A stretch of DNA of 64,000 bases from Brasilonema sennae CENA114 (lineage in GTDB: Bacteria > Cyanobacteriota > Cyanobacteriia > Cyanobacteriales > Nostocaceae). The stretch is from assembly GCF_006968745.1 (NCBI RefSeq), contig NZ_CP030118.1, positions 5,081,943 through 5,145,942 of the forward strand. Reading direction: 5' to 3'. The notes under the pieces were generated by a model that saw only the letters and a list, made by a program, of their open reading frames with translations, was not told the DNA's origin and searched no databases. The position numbers were made by a program, and so were the translations under genes. Below, piece by piece: positions 52,982 to 62,207 of the stretch (its first letter is position 1; every line of letters starts with the position of its first letter).

Positions 52982-53088
52982 AATATAGGATTTATATTTG
53001 ATTTCGGAACGGAACTTAGTACAGTGTATGTTAAGCGTTCCCTGGCTCAACGAGTTCGTTAATAAACCAAACCGATTTCCTATATAAG
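52982..53088. repeat. Dispersed small element, copy 2
   Basis: Reverse complement of the outer parts of 6655-6837 (ends TATAGGA..., blocks AACGAGTTCG, GTTAAGCGTTCC, AGTACAGTGTATG). No insertion here. The rest of the gap 52851-53271 is AT-rich and shows nothing further. Confidence 0.65.
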
Positions 53089-53271
53089 AAAAAGTATTTA
53101 CTTAAATAAAAACAGAAAATATTTTTTATTTCAAAATGAATGAAAATTAGTTGTCAAAAAAAATAATATGATTTGAAGGAAGCCAACCAACTATCACCTG
53201 AAATCATTGTAGACTTTAGGTTGGCAGGGGTTACTCATCCCTATCAGGGATTCAAATTATTGACGAGATTT

Positions 53272-54618
53272 ATGAGCTACTACATTTCTCCCCGCTTTCT
53301 GGATAAACTTGCAGTTCACATCACCAAAAATTATCTCGATATTCCTGGTGTTCGAGTTCCCTTAATTTTAGGAATTCACGGACGCAAAGGCGAGGGCAAG
53401 TCGTTTCAATGTGAGTTAGTCTTTGAGAAAATGGGTATTGAAGTGACTCACATATCCGGTGGCGAACTCGAAAGTCCAGATGCAGGAGATCCAGCACGTC
53501 TGATTCGTCTGCGCTATCGAGAAACAGCGGAACTCATTCGCGTGCGTGGCAGAATGTGCGTGATCATGATTAATGATTTGGATGCAGGTGCGGGACGCTT
53601 TGATGAAGGGACTCAATACACAGTCAACACTCAGTTGGTGAATGCCACACTGATGAATATTGCCGACAATCCCACAGATGTGCAACTTCCTGGTAGTTAC
53701 GACGCAACGCCTTTACATCGTGTACCGATTCTGGTAACAGGTAATGATTTCTCCACTCTTTATGCGCCTTTAATTCGGGATGGTCGGATGGAGAAATTTT
53801 ACTGGGACCCAGACCGAGATGAAAAAGTTGGCATTGTCGGCGGGATTTTTAGTGAAGATGGACTTTCACGTCAAGAAGTTGAAAAGTTAGTCGATACATT
53901 CCCAAATCAATCGATAGACTTTTTCAGCGCTTCGCGTGCCCGAATATATGATGAACAAATTCGCAACTTCATACATGAAACAGGAATTGAGCGGGTATCT
54001 CAACGTGTGGTTAACAGCCTTGAAGGTCCACCACAATTCAGAAAGCCTAATTTCAGCTTATCTAACTTAATTGAGATGGGCAAGTTGATGGTTGGTGAAC
54101 AGCAGCGAGTCGAGAATTCTCAACTGGTGAGTCAGTATAATCGCGGCTTATACTCTCGTAATCAATCCGCAGCTTCTGGTGGCGTGACACCAAATACTCA
54201 ACCGTCAAGCGATTTGTACTCTCGTAATCAATTTGCATCTTCTGGTGGCGTGACACCAAATACTCAACCGTCAAGCGATCGCGCAAGCGAACCTGTAATA
54301 TCTAATAAATTCCAGAAACAACAGGTATCGAATAGCCATTTGAGCTTAGAAGCCCAAGAACAGATACGTCAGATATTGTCTCAAGGTTACAGAATAGGTA
54401 TTGAGCATGTAGATGAGCGCCGCTTCCGCATAGGTTCCTGGCAAAGTTGCATCACAAGCCCAATAACCGGCGAACAAGATGCAATATCAACTGTGGAATC
54501 CTGTCTAGGGGAATATAGCAATGAGTATGTGCGCTTGGTAAGTATTGATCCAAAGGCGAAGCGGCGGGTTCTAGAAACAATTATTCAGCGCCCCAATGGG
54601 AGAGTTGATAGTCGATGA
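53272..54618 (+). CDS. rca: Rubisco activase with C-terminal small-subunit-like domain
   Basis: AAA+ protein that removes inhibitory sugar phosphates from Rubisco. The ATG at 53272 gives 448 residues starting MSYYISPRFLDKLAVHITK, like other cyanobacterial Rca; in-frame codons upstream to 53173 (TTG start) would add 33 residues but look untranslated. The P-loop is GIHGRKGEGKS, Walker B is MINDLDAG, and sensor and arginine-finger regions follow. After a Ser/Asn-rich linker with two exact-like repeats, residues about 360-445 (LSLEAQEQIRQILSQGYRIG ... VESCLGEYSNEYVRL) form an RbcS-like domain that tethers activase to Rubisco. It is downstream of the rbc terminator, so it has its own promoter. Confidence 0.93.
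   Translation: MSYYISPRFLDKLAVHITKNYLDIPGVRVPLILGIHGRKGEGKSFQCELVFEKMGIEVTHISGGELESPDAGDPARLIRLRYRETAELIRVRGRMCVIMINDLDAGAGRFDEGTQYTVNTQLVNATLMNIADNPTDVQLPGSYDATPLHRVPILVTGNDFSTLYAPLIRDGRMEKFYWDPDRDEKVGIVGGIFSEDGLSRQEVEKLVDTFPNQSIDFFSASRARIYDEQIRNFIHETGIERVSQRVVNSLEGPPQFRKPNFSLSNLIEMGKLMVGEQQRVENSQLVSQYNRGLYSRNQSAASGGVTPNTQPSSDLYSRNQFASSGGVTPNTQPSSDRASEPVISNKFQKQQVSNSHLSLEAQEQIRQILSQGYRIGIEHVDERRFRIGSWQSCITSPITGEQDAISTVESCLGEYSNEYVRLVSIDPKAKRRVLETIIQRPNGRVDSR
54148..54279 (+). repeat. 66-bp in-frame duplication in the rca linker
   Basis: Two consecutive 66-bp units (54148-54213, 54214-54279) encode the 22-residue repeat starting LYSRNQSAASGG / LYSRNQFASSGG. They differ at a few bases. The unit lengthens the linker between the AAA+ part and the small-subunit-like domain. 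Confidence 0.9.
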
Positions 54619-54643
54619 ATTATAAGCCTTGGCTTTTGACAAA

Positions 54644-54710
54644 ACCCGTGTCTATGGCTAGCCCAGTGGTGCAACCCATAGACATAGCCTGGGCTTATAG
54701 TTTCACGGGT
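54644..54710. terminator. Multi-stem structure after rca
   Basis: ACCCGTG (54644-54650)/CACGGGT (54704-54710) close the structure; inside, AGCCCAG (54660-54666)/CTGGGCT (54689-54695) and, as an alternative, TCTATGG (54651-54657)/CCATAGA (54676-54682). It probably ends rca transcription. Confidence 0.5.
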
Positions 54711-54761
54711 GAATGCCTCTTCGATTTGATAAAATTCTCCTCAAGTCAAATCGCGAAGTAC

Positions 54762-54793
54762 TTGACACTACCCCCTCAATTGTTGCTATATTA
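54762..54793 (+). promoter_or_regulatory. Putative promoter of tRNA-Gln
   Basis: TTGACA (54762-54767) and TATATT (54788-54793) lie before the tRNA, which starts 18 bp later. The spacing of 20 bp is longer than the usual 17, so it is tentative. Confidence 0.4.
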
Positions 54794-54810
54794 TTTAAAG
54801 ACAAATTGAT

Positions 54811-54881
54811 GGGGCGTAGCCAAGTGGTAAGGCAGCGGGTTTTGGTCCCGCCATCCCTAGGTTCGAATCCTAGCGCCCCAG
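54811..54881 (+). tRNA. tRNA-Gln (anticodon TTG)
   Basis: Folds as a full cloverleaf: acceptor TGGGGCG with CGCCCCA and discriminator G, D arm GCC-AAGTGGTAA-GGC, anticodon stem GCGGG/CCCGC with loop TTTTGGT (anticodon TTG), T arm CTAGG-TTCGAAT-CCTAG. U1-A72 is typical of glutamine tRNA. CCA is not encoded. It reads CAA codons (and CAG by wobble). Confidence 0.95.
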
Positions 54882-55503
54882 TTAGAAAGAGAGAATAAGT
54901 TCGGCATCTTGGTTGAAAGCACCCTACAGCCAGTGCGCCATTTGTTATGCATGAAACAGACATTTCACTCTCACTTCCTCACTCCCTCCCTCAAGAGTGT
55001 TTCTTCGGAGCGCCCCACGGGCGGTGCACCACCCGCTACGAATGAAGCAAACACCTTTTTCCTTACACCCTTACAACGCCAGGTGCTTCAAGTCGGGAAA
55101 CCCGCCCAACGCACTGGCTCCCCTTACACCCTTACACCTTTGATTGGCAGTGCAAGATCGCAATCAGTGTATACCTAAAATAAATAAAGTTAAATTAATA
55201 TCATTAAATTTTATCCGGAAGAGTATTGAGTGTATAAGAATAATATACTTAAGTGCATTGCTGCGGTGTTATTAGTATTTTTTCGGGACTTCAGACAGGG
55301 TTAAAGTATCTATCACTTGGTTTAGGGTAAAACTTAAATTGCCTTAAGAGTATCAAAACTGCGCCATTCACTAATGGGTTCACCAACGTTGATGTTAATA
55401 TCAAACAATTTGGTACTTGAGCACATTAGATAAATGTATACCAAGGTTTAGCTCGAAAGCGTGCAACTACGGAAAACCACAACTTAGAGAAGTTACTAAG
55501 GCT
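54882..55503. other. Gap between tRNA-Gln and the exopolysaccharide kinase gene
   Basis: From about 55005 to 55150 there is a GC-richer stretch with repeated CCTTACACCCTTACA units and palindromic fragments, probably dispersed-repeat material. The rest is AT-rich. No gene seen. Confidence 0.4.
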
Positions 55504-57729
55504 ATGCTGAAGTCAGACAAATATCCTCACCCGTTGTCACAAGCCTACACAGCCCAGTCAAATGAAGAAGGTGGATTGAATCTCGGTCAAGTTGGGGCAA
55601 CTCTACGGCGTCGCGCATTATTGATTGCTGGTGTAACAGGCGTGATAGCCACAGCAGCCGTGTTGAAGGCAGAAACAGATCCCCCAGTGTATCAAGGTCG
55701 GTTTGAGATTTTAACAAAGCCTGTGACTGGTGAGGGTCGGGCAGTAGCCAATATCCCTCAAAGCCTGAGTTCACAACAAGGAATAGCATCTCCTGAGTTA
55801 ACAGAACCAGTTATAACGACGATTCAAGTTTTAGAAAGTCGTAAAGTGCTAGACAAAGTTGTCGAAGAGCTTCAGGAGAAGTACAAAACTAAATATCCGA
55901 AGCTAGATTACGACTCAATAGTCGGCGGCTTACAAATAGCATCCGGAAAACCAAACATCTTAGAAGTCACATACACATCTGCAGACAAGGAACTAGTTCG
56001 CGATGTCTTAACTAAACTTCAAAAAACTTACGTGGAGTATAGTGTCAACGAGCGTCTAGAGGATGTGAATCAGGCAATTAGCTTTGTTAGACAGCAAGAA
56101 CAGCCTTTAGAGAATCGGGTTAGAGCTTGGCAAGAAAGACAGCGAATCATTCGACAAAGGCATGACTTGGTTGAACCAGCACAGAAAGCTCAAGAAATTT
56201 CTCAACAAATCGCGACTTTAACCCAACAACAAGCAGAAAATCGCGTACAGCTAGAACAAATGCTAGCTACCTATGAAGATTTAAAACGGGAGTTAGCCCA
56301 ACAGCCAGGTGAAAGGGCTGGGAATTCGGTGCTGAGCGAAAACGCTCGCTACCAAAAAATATTGGATCAAATCCAAACAGTAGACATTGATCTCAAAAAA
56401 GCAGGAGCAAAATTCACAAATGAAAACCCCAGTTTGCAATACTTAGAGGGGCAGAAAGCAAATCTGCTGCCAATGCTAGCTGGGGAAGAAAACCGGGTGA
56501 AAAAAGATTATCAAAGCCGTATCCGGACCTTGCAAGCACGTGATAAATCTTTGGGAGACAAAATTGCTTATTTCAATAATTACCTCAGAAATTTAGCAGT
56601 TGTGATTCGTGAATACGATGATATTCAGCGGAACTTAAAGATTGCGACTGAAGGTCTAATTCAATTTTCAGCTAAAAAACAAGCATTGCAGATTGAGCAA
56701 GCTTTGAGATCGCCCTCCTGGAAGTTACTCGATCCCAAACTAGAGGAAGTCAATGAACCAAAAACTGGCCCAGGCAGTGCCAAACGAAACTTAGCTTTGG
56801 GGACACTGTTAGGTTTGCTGCTGGGTACAGGTGCAGCTTTAGTTGCAGATAAGCTTAGCAACGTTCTATACTCTTCCAAAGACCTCAAGGAATCGACTGG
56901 ATTACCGCTACTAGGAGTCGTTCCCTTAAGAAAAGAAATAGGAGCACTAGCTTGGCAAGAAACATCTGGTGGAATGCAACAAGCAGCCAAAGCATCCTTT
57001 TTTGAAGTTTTTCGCTCTCTTTACACCAATATTCTTCTTCTAAGCTCAGATACACCGATTCGTTCACTCGTCATCAGTTCAGCGGCTAAGGAAGATGGTA
57101 AGACGACTGTAGCTATACACCTAGCGCTCGCAGCCGCAGCAATGGGGCAGCGAGTACTACTGGTAGATGCAAATCTACGCTCTCCCACAATCCATAATCG
57201 TGTCGGTCTGATGAATATTCAGGGATTAACCGATGTCATTGCACAAGATCTAGACTGGAACAATGTGATTGAGCGATCGCCCTTAGAAGACAACCTGTTT
57301 GTTCTCAGTGCTGGTCCAATTCCGCCTGACTCAATTAGATTGCTTGCATCTCACAAAATGCAGGATTTAATGAGTGACTTACAAGCTTCTTTTGATTTGG
57401 TAATCTACGACACGCCACCTTTGGTGGGTTTTGCAGATGCTAACCTACTGGCTGCTAATACCAATGGACTGGTACTAGTCGCAGGATTAGGAAAGCTAAA
57501 ACGTACCATATTCCAACAAGCTTTAGACGATCTGCAAATGTCTGGTACACCGATTTTAGGAGTGATAGCTAATAAGTCCAAAGATACCACGCCTGCCTCA
57601 TATAGCTATTACCAACAGTATTACAAGCACAGCATGAGTAGTGAAAGAATTGGAGATGATGATAGTATTGACTTCACTCATTCCAGGTCTAGTTCATCTT
57701 CTTTTAGAAACAGTAGAAGAAACTCATAA
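55504..57729 (+). CDS. Exopolysaccharide biosynthesis tyrosine-kinase-like protein (Wzz + CpsD/BY-kinase)
   Basis: 741 residues from the ATG at 55504 (an in-frame TTG at 55417 would add 29). N-terminal Wzz chain-length domain with a membrane segment (RRRALLIAGVTGVIATAAVL), a long coiled-coil with repeated QQ/ER heptads (about residues 195-405), a second membrane segment (LALGTLLGLLLGTGAALVA, about 445), and a C-terminal BY-kinase domain with Walker A (SSAAKEDGKTTVA), A' (RVLLVDANLRSP) and Walker B-like LVIYDTPPLVG. A tyrosine-rich end (SYSYYQQYYKH) is the expected autophosphorylation cluster. It should control length and export of a capsular or exopolysaccharide. No other such genes lie nearby. 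Confidence 0.9.
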   Translation: MLKSDKYPHPLSQAYTAQSNEEGGLNLGQVGATLRRRALLIAGVTGVIATAAVLKAETDPPVYQGRFEILTKPVTGEGRAVANIPQSLSSQQGIASPELTEPVITTIQVLESRKVLDKVVEELQEKYKTKYPKLDYDSIVGGLQIASGKPNILEVTYTSADKELVRDVLTKLQKTYVEYSVNERLEDVNQAISFVRQQEQPLENRVRAWQERQRIIRQRHDLVEPAQKAQEISQQIATLTQQQAENRVQLEQMLATYEDLKRELAQQPGERAGNSVLSENARYQKILDQIQTVDIDLKKAGAKFTNENPSLQYLEGQKANLLPMLAGEENRVKKDYQSRIRTLQARDKSLGDKIAYFNNYLRNLAVVIREYDDIQRNLKIATEGLIQFSAKKQALQIEQALRSPSWKLLDPKLEEVNEPKTGPGSAKRNLALGTLLGLLLGTGAALVADKLSNVLYSSKDLKESTGLPLLGVVPLRKEIGALAWQETSGGMQQAAKASFFEVFRSLYTNILLLSSDTPIRSLVISSAAKEDGKTTVAIHLALAAAAMGQRVLLVDANLRSPTIHNRVGLMNIQGLTDVIAQDLDWNNVIERSPLEDNLFVLSAGPIPPDSIRLLASHKMQDLMSDLQASFDLVIYDTPPLVGFADANLLAANTNGLVLVAGLGKLKRTIFQQALDDLQMSGTPILGVIANKSKDTTPASYSYYQQYYKHSMSSERIGDDDSIDFTHSRSSSSSFRNSRRNS

Positions 57730-57851
57730 AGCCTCGTGGGATGTGTGGAAACCAGCATGTTGTGTTTGAGCGAGTCAGACACAACTGTTTTTTGCAGATC
57801 AGAAAAAACAAGGCGCGGGGGACGGAATTTGACTCGCAAACAGAGCACCGG

Positions 57852-57969
57852 ATTTCTGTCTGTAGCGCCTCCGCGCTTTAGCTACGCCAGTTCCCAAAGC
57901 GCGGGAAATTCTTCTGTTCCGACTAGCTTAACTTTGTTCAAAATTCTCTGTTTGCCCTCAGACAGAAAT
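57852..57969. terminator. Nested inverted repeats between convergent genes
   Basis: ATTTCTGTCTG (57852-57862) pairs with CAGACAGAAAT (57959-57969), enclosing CCGCGCTTT (57871-57879)/AAAGCGCGG (57896-57904). A possible bidirectional terminator or repeat element in the 296-bp gap 57730-58025; no gene was seen there. Confidence 0.45.
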
Positions 57970-58025
57970 TCAGAGCATTGTGTGAACGCGATGGAATTGT
58001 TTACCAAGAGCAAGAACAATCTTAC

Positions 58026-58883
58026 TCAATCCAGCAAGTCAGGTTGCTGACGGACAATCATGTCATACAGTGACTGGAAATTGAACCAACCCATGAAATG
58101 TGACCCAACTTGACGAGAAGTCAGACTAGCAGTGTCGGGGTTAATCAGCACTGGCTTTCCTGCTGCTTGGGCCATCAACTGCGATTGACAGCAGCGATCC
58201 ATTGTGATAAACCACCATGCTGCTTCATCAACTGAACGACCAACACTCAGTAAGCCGTGGTTGCGAAGAATCGCCGCTTTCTTTTGTCCCAGAGTATTGG
58301 CAATACGCTGACTTTCTTCCAAATCCAGCACCATCCCAGTATAGTCCTCAAACAAAGCGTGGTCTTCATAGAAAGCACAAGCGTCTTGAGTCAACGGATC
58401 AAGAAGACGTCCCAAGGTTGACCAGGTTTTGCCGTACACGGAATGTGTGTGAGCAGCCCCTACTACATCTGGTCGCGCTTGGTGGATTTGAGAGTGTATG
58501 GCGAAAGCAGCAGCGTTTACTGGCTTATCACCCTCAACGACCTCACCCTTATCGTTGACCAGTAGCAGGTCCGAAACTCGGATATGACCAAAGTACATCC
58601 CAAAAGGATTTACCCAAAAGTGGTCATGGAACTCAGGGTCACGAGCAGTGATGTGTCCAGCAACACCTTCATCAAAACCGTAACGAGCAAACAAACGAAA
58701 GGCAGCAGCTAAACGCTGTTTGCGATGGAGACGCTCATCTTCCACACGCTCAAACTCAGGTGGATGTGGAAGTTGCCCAGCCAGACACTGTTTGCGATGG
58801 AGACGCTCATCTTCCACACGCTCAAACTCAGGTGGATGGGGAAGTTCCCCTTTGGATAATTTTGAGGGATCTATTGTGAGCAT
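58026..58883 (-). CDS. Class II aldolase/adducin family protein with tandem-duplicated N-terminus
   Basis: 285 residues, class II aldolase fold. GHITARDPEFHDHFWVNPFGM, the zinc HxH in AAHTHSVYGK and a third His in ILRNHGLLSVG are present. Members are fuculose-phosphate or ribulose-phosphate aldolases/epimerases and adducin relatives. Residues 12-35 and 36-59 are two nearly identical 24-residue units (core LPHPPEFERVEDERLHRKQ), so the N-terminus is duplicated and one copy is surplus. GAGGAGAT precedes the ATG. Substrate unknown. Confidence 0.88.
   Translation of the reverse strand: MLTIDPSKLSKGELPHPPEFERVEDERLHRKQCLAGQLPHPPEFERVEDERLHRKQRLAAAFRLFARYGFDEGVAGHITARDPEFHDHFWVNPFGMYFGHIRVSDLLLVNDKGEVVEGDKPVNAAAFAIHSQIHQARPDVVGAAHTHSVYGKTWSTLGRLLDPLTQDACAFYEDHALFEDYTGMVLDLEESQRIANTLGQKKAAILRNHGLLSVGRSVDEAAWWFITMDRCCQSQLMAQAAGKPVLINPDTASLTSRQVGSHFMGWFNFQSLYDMIVRQQPDLLD
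58707..58850 (-). repeat. 72-bp in-frame duplication in the aldolase gene
   Basis: 58779-58850 and 58707-58778 encode the same 24 residues with three amino-acid differences (E/Q, C/R and edge positions). A tandem duplication of recent date. Confidence 0.9.
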
Positions 58884-59216
58884 AATTTTATCTCCTCATC
58901 AACTTAAGGGAAATGTAGCAACAAAACTTTTCTTAAAGAAAATATTTAAACTTTCGTAAAATTGTATTATTATCTAATATGATTTTAATACAAAAACCTT
59001 TTCGTGTCAAAATATTGTTGGTTTACAAGTTTTGAAAAGAAAACTCACAAAAATGAAATATCTATAACCGGAAGTCTGCATTTTCTAAATTGAAATGCCT
59101 TTATGCGATCGCATTAAAATAACATGGCGCTTTTGAAGTTACAACAATAGTCGTTATACTATATTAATACGAAGTAAAAAAATCAAAATCCTCATATCTT
59201 GACAAGAATTTGACGC
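58884..59216. other. AT-rich region between the aldolase and PhoX genes
   Basis: The aldolase promoter should lie at its left end. No coding frame, RNA gene or repeat family was seen apart from a HIP1-like GCGATCGC near 59105. Confidence 0.35.
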
Positions 59217-59255
59217 CAAAAAAGAAACCCAATTTATTGAGGTAATTGGGTTTCT
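59217..59255 (-). terminator. Rho-independent terminator of the phoX gene
   Basis: On the minus strand AGAAACCCAATT (59255-59244) pairs with AATTGGGTTTCT (59234-59223), 12-bp stem and nine-base loop, followed by TTTTTT. About 80 bp past the phoX stop codon. Confidence 0.8.
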
Positions 59256-59337
59256 TAAGATATAACTTATTGACTAAAAAGTATGAAGAATAAAGGAGAA
59301 TTTTTTCAAAATTTATACTTTATCCTTTCCTCAAAAT

Positions 59338-60798
59338 CTACCTAAACTTTCTGTACTGGCGCGGCCACGGTCCCCAAATACAATACGTAATACCAACACC
59401 TTGAGTGTTGACAAATAACGTGTCACCATAAGGAGAAAAGCAAGCACCCGCAAACTCGCTGTTATCAGGTTCGCCATTACGATCTGGTCTAACAATGGCG
59501 TTACGTGCAAACTGATAAAGCTCACCCTTTTGATTGACTCCGACAACGAATTGTTCACCACCACCATCTTCACAAAGGAAAAGGTCTCCGAAGGGTGCAA
59601 CAGTAATGTTGTCAGGTTCATCAAGGAGTTCTCCGCTAGGGGAAGCCTCAACAAATAATGTAATTGTTTCTTCTCTAGGATTATAAATCCACACTTGACC
59701 ATTGCCGTACGTACTATCTACAGCAGGCGGACCGCCTTGAGTGGAGATGAAATAGATCAGATTGTTATCGTACCAAGCTCCTTCACCTCGATAGAAGATG
59801 GCTGCACCTTTAGATTGAGCTTCTTTACGGACAGTATCTTGTACAGGATCAACATCTTCTATTTGAACCCATTCTACAGGTAAAGGCTGACCGACAGGAA
59901 CTAACCCTTCAGCGCCTCCAGCGTTGTTAGAATTATTAGATGTGTTTAGTGTGGGCTTATTTTTGATCACTAAAGCATAAAGAGTGCCGCCTTGGGCCAA
60001 TTGTCCAGGCGCATTTGCTTTTCCTACAGCAGGTACAAAACGATAAAAACAGCTATCTCCTCTATCTTCAGTTTCGTAGATGTAGCCTGTCTTTGGATCT
60101 AGTGCGATCGCTTCATGGCTAAAGCGTCCCATCGCTTTTAATGGTATAGGATCGGCTAAACCAATTTTGGAACTAGCAGGAACTTCAAAGTTGTAGCCAT
60201 GTGGTACCCCTGTACTGCTCTGGCTGAAGGTTTCTTCACAACTGATCCAGCTTCCCCAAGGTGTTGGACCGCCAGCACAGTTGCGAATTGTGCCAGCTAG
60301 AGAACCAAAGTGTTTCAACAACTCACGATTTTGTCCTACAACAAGAGTCGTCGTACCACCTGAATTAATTTGGTCATATTTTTTATCACTAGGTGCTATG
60401 ACTCCCCTAGTATTACCAAACTTATTTTCATTCGCGTCTAGTTCATGATTGCGAACTAGGATAACACTTCTTCCAGGACCACGGAAAGCAGCCATACCAT
60501 CATGATCACCAGGGACAGGATTACCATCACTCATAGTTTGACCAGTGATTGAGATAGCAGTGTAATTGAAACCAGGTGGAAGCTCAAGAAGCGGAATATT
60601 CCTGAGATCACCGATCACGGTGTTAGCTAGCTCTGCATGATTCACAGCTAGTTTAGGTTGGAGTGGACCAAACCCAGCTCCGGTTACTCCTTCACCACGA
60701 GCAATCCTAGCATAGAAAGCTTCTAGCGGAGAAATAGCCGTAACACCAGCAGCAGTTGCTCCAGCCAGCGTCAAAAACCTACGTCGTGAGAAAGCCAC
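59338..60798 (-). CDS. PhoX-family phosphatase (DUF839), Tat-exported
   Basis: A GTG at 60798 with AGGA nine bases upstream is the likely start, giving 486 residues; a TTG six codons before has little support. The N-terminus has the twin-arginine motif SRRRFLTLAG and a hydrophobic stretch to a cleavage site near SPLEAF, so it is exported folded. The main part is the PhoX/DUF839 beta-propeller that holds Fe and Ca and hydrolyses phosphate esters in the periplasm; VRNHELDANE, CAGGPTPWGSWISCEE and DNITVAPFGDLFLCEDGG carry the expected Glu, Cys and Asp ligands. A clear Pho box was not found upstream. Confidence 0.88.
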   Translation of the reverse strand: MAFSRRRFLTLAGATAAGVTAISPLEAFYARIARGEGVTGAGFGPLQPKLAVNHAELANTVIGDLRNIPLLELPPGFNYTAISITGQTMSDGNPVPGDHDGMAAFRGPGRSVILVRNHELDANENKFGNTRGVIAPSDKKYDQINSGGTTTLVVGQNRELLKHFGSLAGTIRNCAGGPTPWGSWISCEETFSQSSTGVPHGYNFEVPASSKIGLADPIPLKAMGRFSHEAIALDPKTGYIYETEDRGDSCFYRFVPAVGKANAPGQLAQGGTLYALVIKNKPTLNTSNNSNNAGGAEGLVPVGQPLPVEWVQIEDVDPVQDTVRKEAQSKGAAIFYRGEGAWYDNNLIYFISTQGGPPAVDSTYGNGQVWIYNPREETITLFVEASPSGELLDEPDNITVAPFGDLFLCEDGGGEQFVVGVNQKGELYQFARNAIVRPDRNGEPDNSEFAGACFSPYGDTLFVNTQGVGITYCIWGPWPRQYRKFR

Positions 60799-60958
60799 TC
60801 GCTTATTTCCTTTCAACTTTTATACCAGAAAAATTTATCAATTCATAGTTAACGACAAGTGAAGAAACAGTAAAAAGAACTATTTACGTAATAAATCTTT
60901 GGGTTTTGAAAAGTTATGTTTTAGCTACCTGAGACGACTGTTTATACACAAAAGAAAA

Positions 60959-60992
60959 TCGCTAATTGCTGCTTATTTTTAGCAATTAGCGA
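60959..60992 (-). terminator. Hairpin with T-rich tail upstream of phoX
   Basis: TCGCTAATTGCT (60959-60970) pairs exactly with AGCAATTAGCGA (60981-60992). Read on the minus strand it is followed by TTTTCTTTT. No minus-strand gene is seen to its right, so it may end an unrecognised small RNA or act as a leader attenuator of phoX. The rest of 60799-61430 shows nothing else. Confidence 0.5.
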
Positions 60993-61430
60993 TGGCAAGG
61001 AGCATAACTGTATTGCAATAATCCTTTGTATCATCTGCAATTATCTAGGCTCACAAAGTGTTTGCCTCAAAGGTGTAATGCTTCTTTGAAGCAGCCCCTT
61101 GAGCAATATCGCATTAACACTTACCTTGAATATTTTTATTAGATACTTTGTCAATAGAATTAACAAAGTATAACTTTTGAGTAGAGAAAATAACACAGTG
61201 TTATATTTCAGTTAATTATATAACAGTACACTAGTACTGTTAATGAGATTTAATGGTCAATATTGATGCTAAAAGCTTCCATCTTATTTTCACGCTATGT
61301 AGATAATACTAACTTCCATAGTCCCTTAAGCAATACCCGGGAAGAATTCCTAAAGTTAGGCAAAAAAATTAAAAGATATTAGCGTTATGATTTATCCAGA
61401 GTATTAAGTTGCAAAATCTGGAGTGCCTTT

Positions 61431-62057
61431 ATGACAGCCGATTTAACTTCCCTTGCCTCAGGTGATTTTGTCACTGTACTCTCACTCGCTGCAACTGCGT
61501 ATCAAGGACACACAAATGAGCGCCCTGATCCTGAAGTCGTGGTCAATGCTTTGCTGCAAGCGGAAAAAGCAGCTAAACAGCAACACCTGACGTATCCTTT
61601 TGAGTCCTTGGTTGGTGAATGGCGACTATGCTTTGTCACTGGAACCAAAAAAGTCAGAAATCAAGCCGGAATTGTCTTGGGCAAAGGTTTTTATATCCCG
61701 AAATTGGCTCCAACTTATATTTCCTTTGACACCACGCCAGCTGTAGATGAAACTCCAAGCAGAGAGGGAATTGGCAATTCAGTTCAATTTGGTTTTGTTT
61801 CGTTGAAGCTTAAAGGTCCAGCACAATATTCAGAGAAGAAAAACTTCTTGGCGTTTGACTTTCTCCAGATGCAAATCAGTCTATTTGGTCGTGTGATTTA
61901 CAGCGGTCAGATTCGAGGCGGTAAAACTGGGGCCGAAAATTTTTATACTCAACCTGTAGCGAAACTACCCTTCTTTGCGTTTTTCTTAGTCACACAAGAC
62001 TTGATTGCAGCTAGCGGTCGTGGAGGTGGGCTAGCACTGTGGATTCGAGAAAATTGA
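61431..62057 (+). CDS. PAP/fibrillin-like or related small protein
   Basis: 208 residues, no signal peptide. LLQAEKAAKQQHLTYPFESLVGEWRLCFVTGTKK (residues about 44-77) resembles the start of plastid-lipid-associated (fibrillin) proteins, which begin with a helix and a G-x-W-x-L-x-(F/Y) strand; a beta-rich part with VQFGFVSLKLKGPAQY and DFLQMQISLFGRVIYSG follows. Such proteins associate with lipid in thylakoids. The match is partial, so I treat it as a tentative family call. Confidence 0.6.
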   Translation: MTADLTSLASGDFVTVLSLAATAYQGHTNERPDPEVVVNALLQAEKAAKQQHLTYPFESLVGEWRLCFVTGTKKVRNQAGIVLGKGFYIPKLAPTYISFDTTPAVDETPSREGIGNSVQFGFVSLKLKGPAQYSEKKNFLAFDFLQMQISLFGRVIYSGQIRGGKTGAENFYTQPVAKLPFFAFFLVTQDLIAASGRGGGLALWIREN

Positions 62058-62207
62058 ACTTCGTTAAATGCAATATTCTTAAATTAAGTAAATCATAACA
62101 AAGTCTCTACCACCAAATAGAGGAGACATCAATAAAGTAAATGATAGTCTAGAAAAATATTACGACTACAAACCAAATATTCATAGTGCGCAAGGAGATC
62201 TTTCACT

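Noticed and set aside
54703..54963. Minus-strand frame across tRNA-Gln
   Set aside because: It is the antisense of a tRNA gene and encodes the familiar artefact LGFEPRDGG; not a gene.
60799..60960. Pho box upstream of phoX
   Set aside because: A CGTTAACTATG-like stretch is present but the tandem 8-bp pattern is not convincing.
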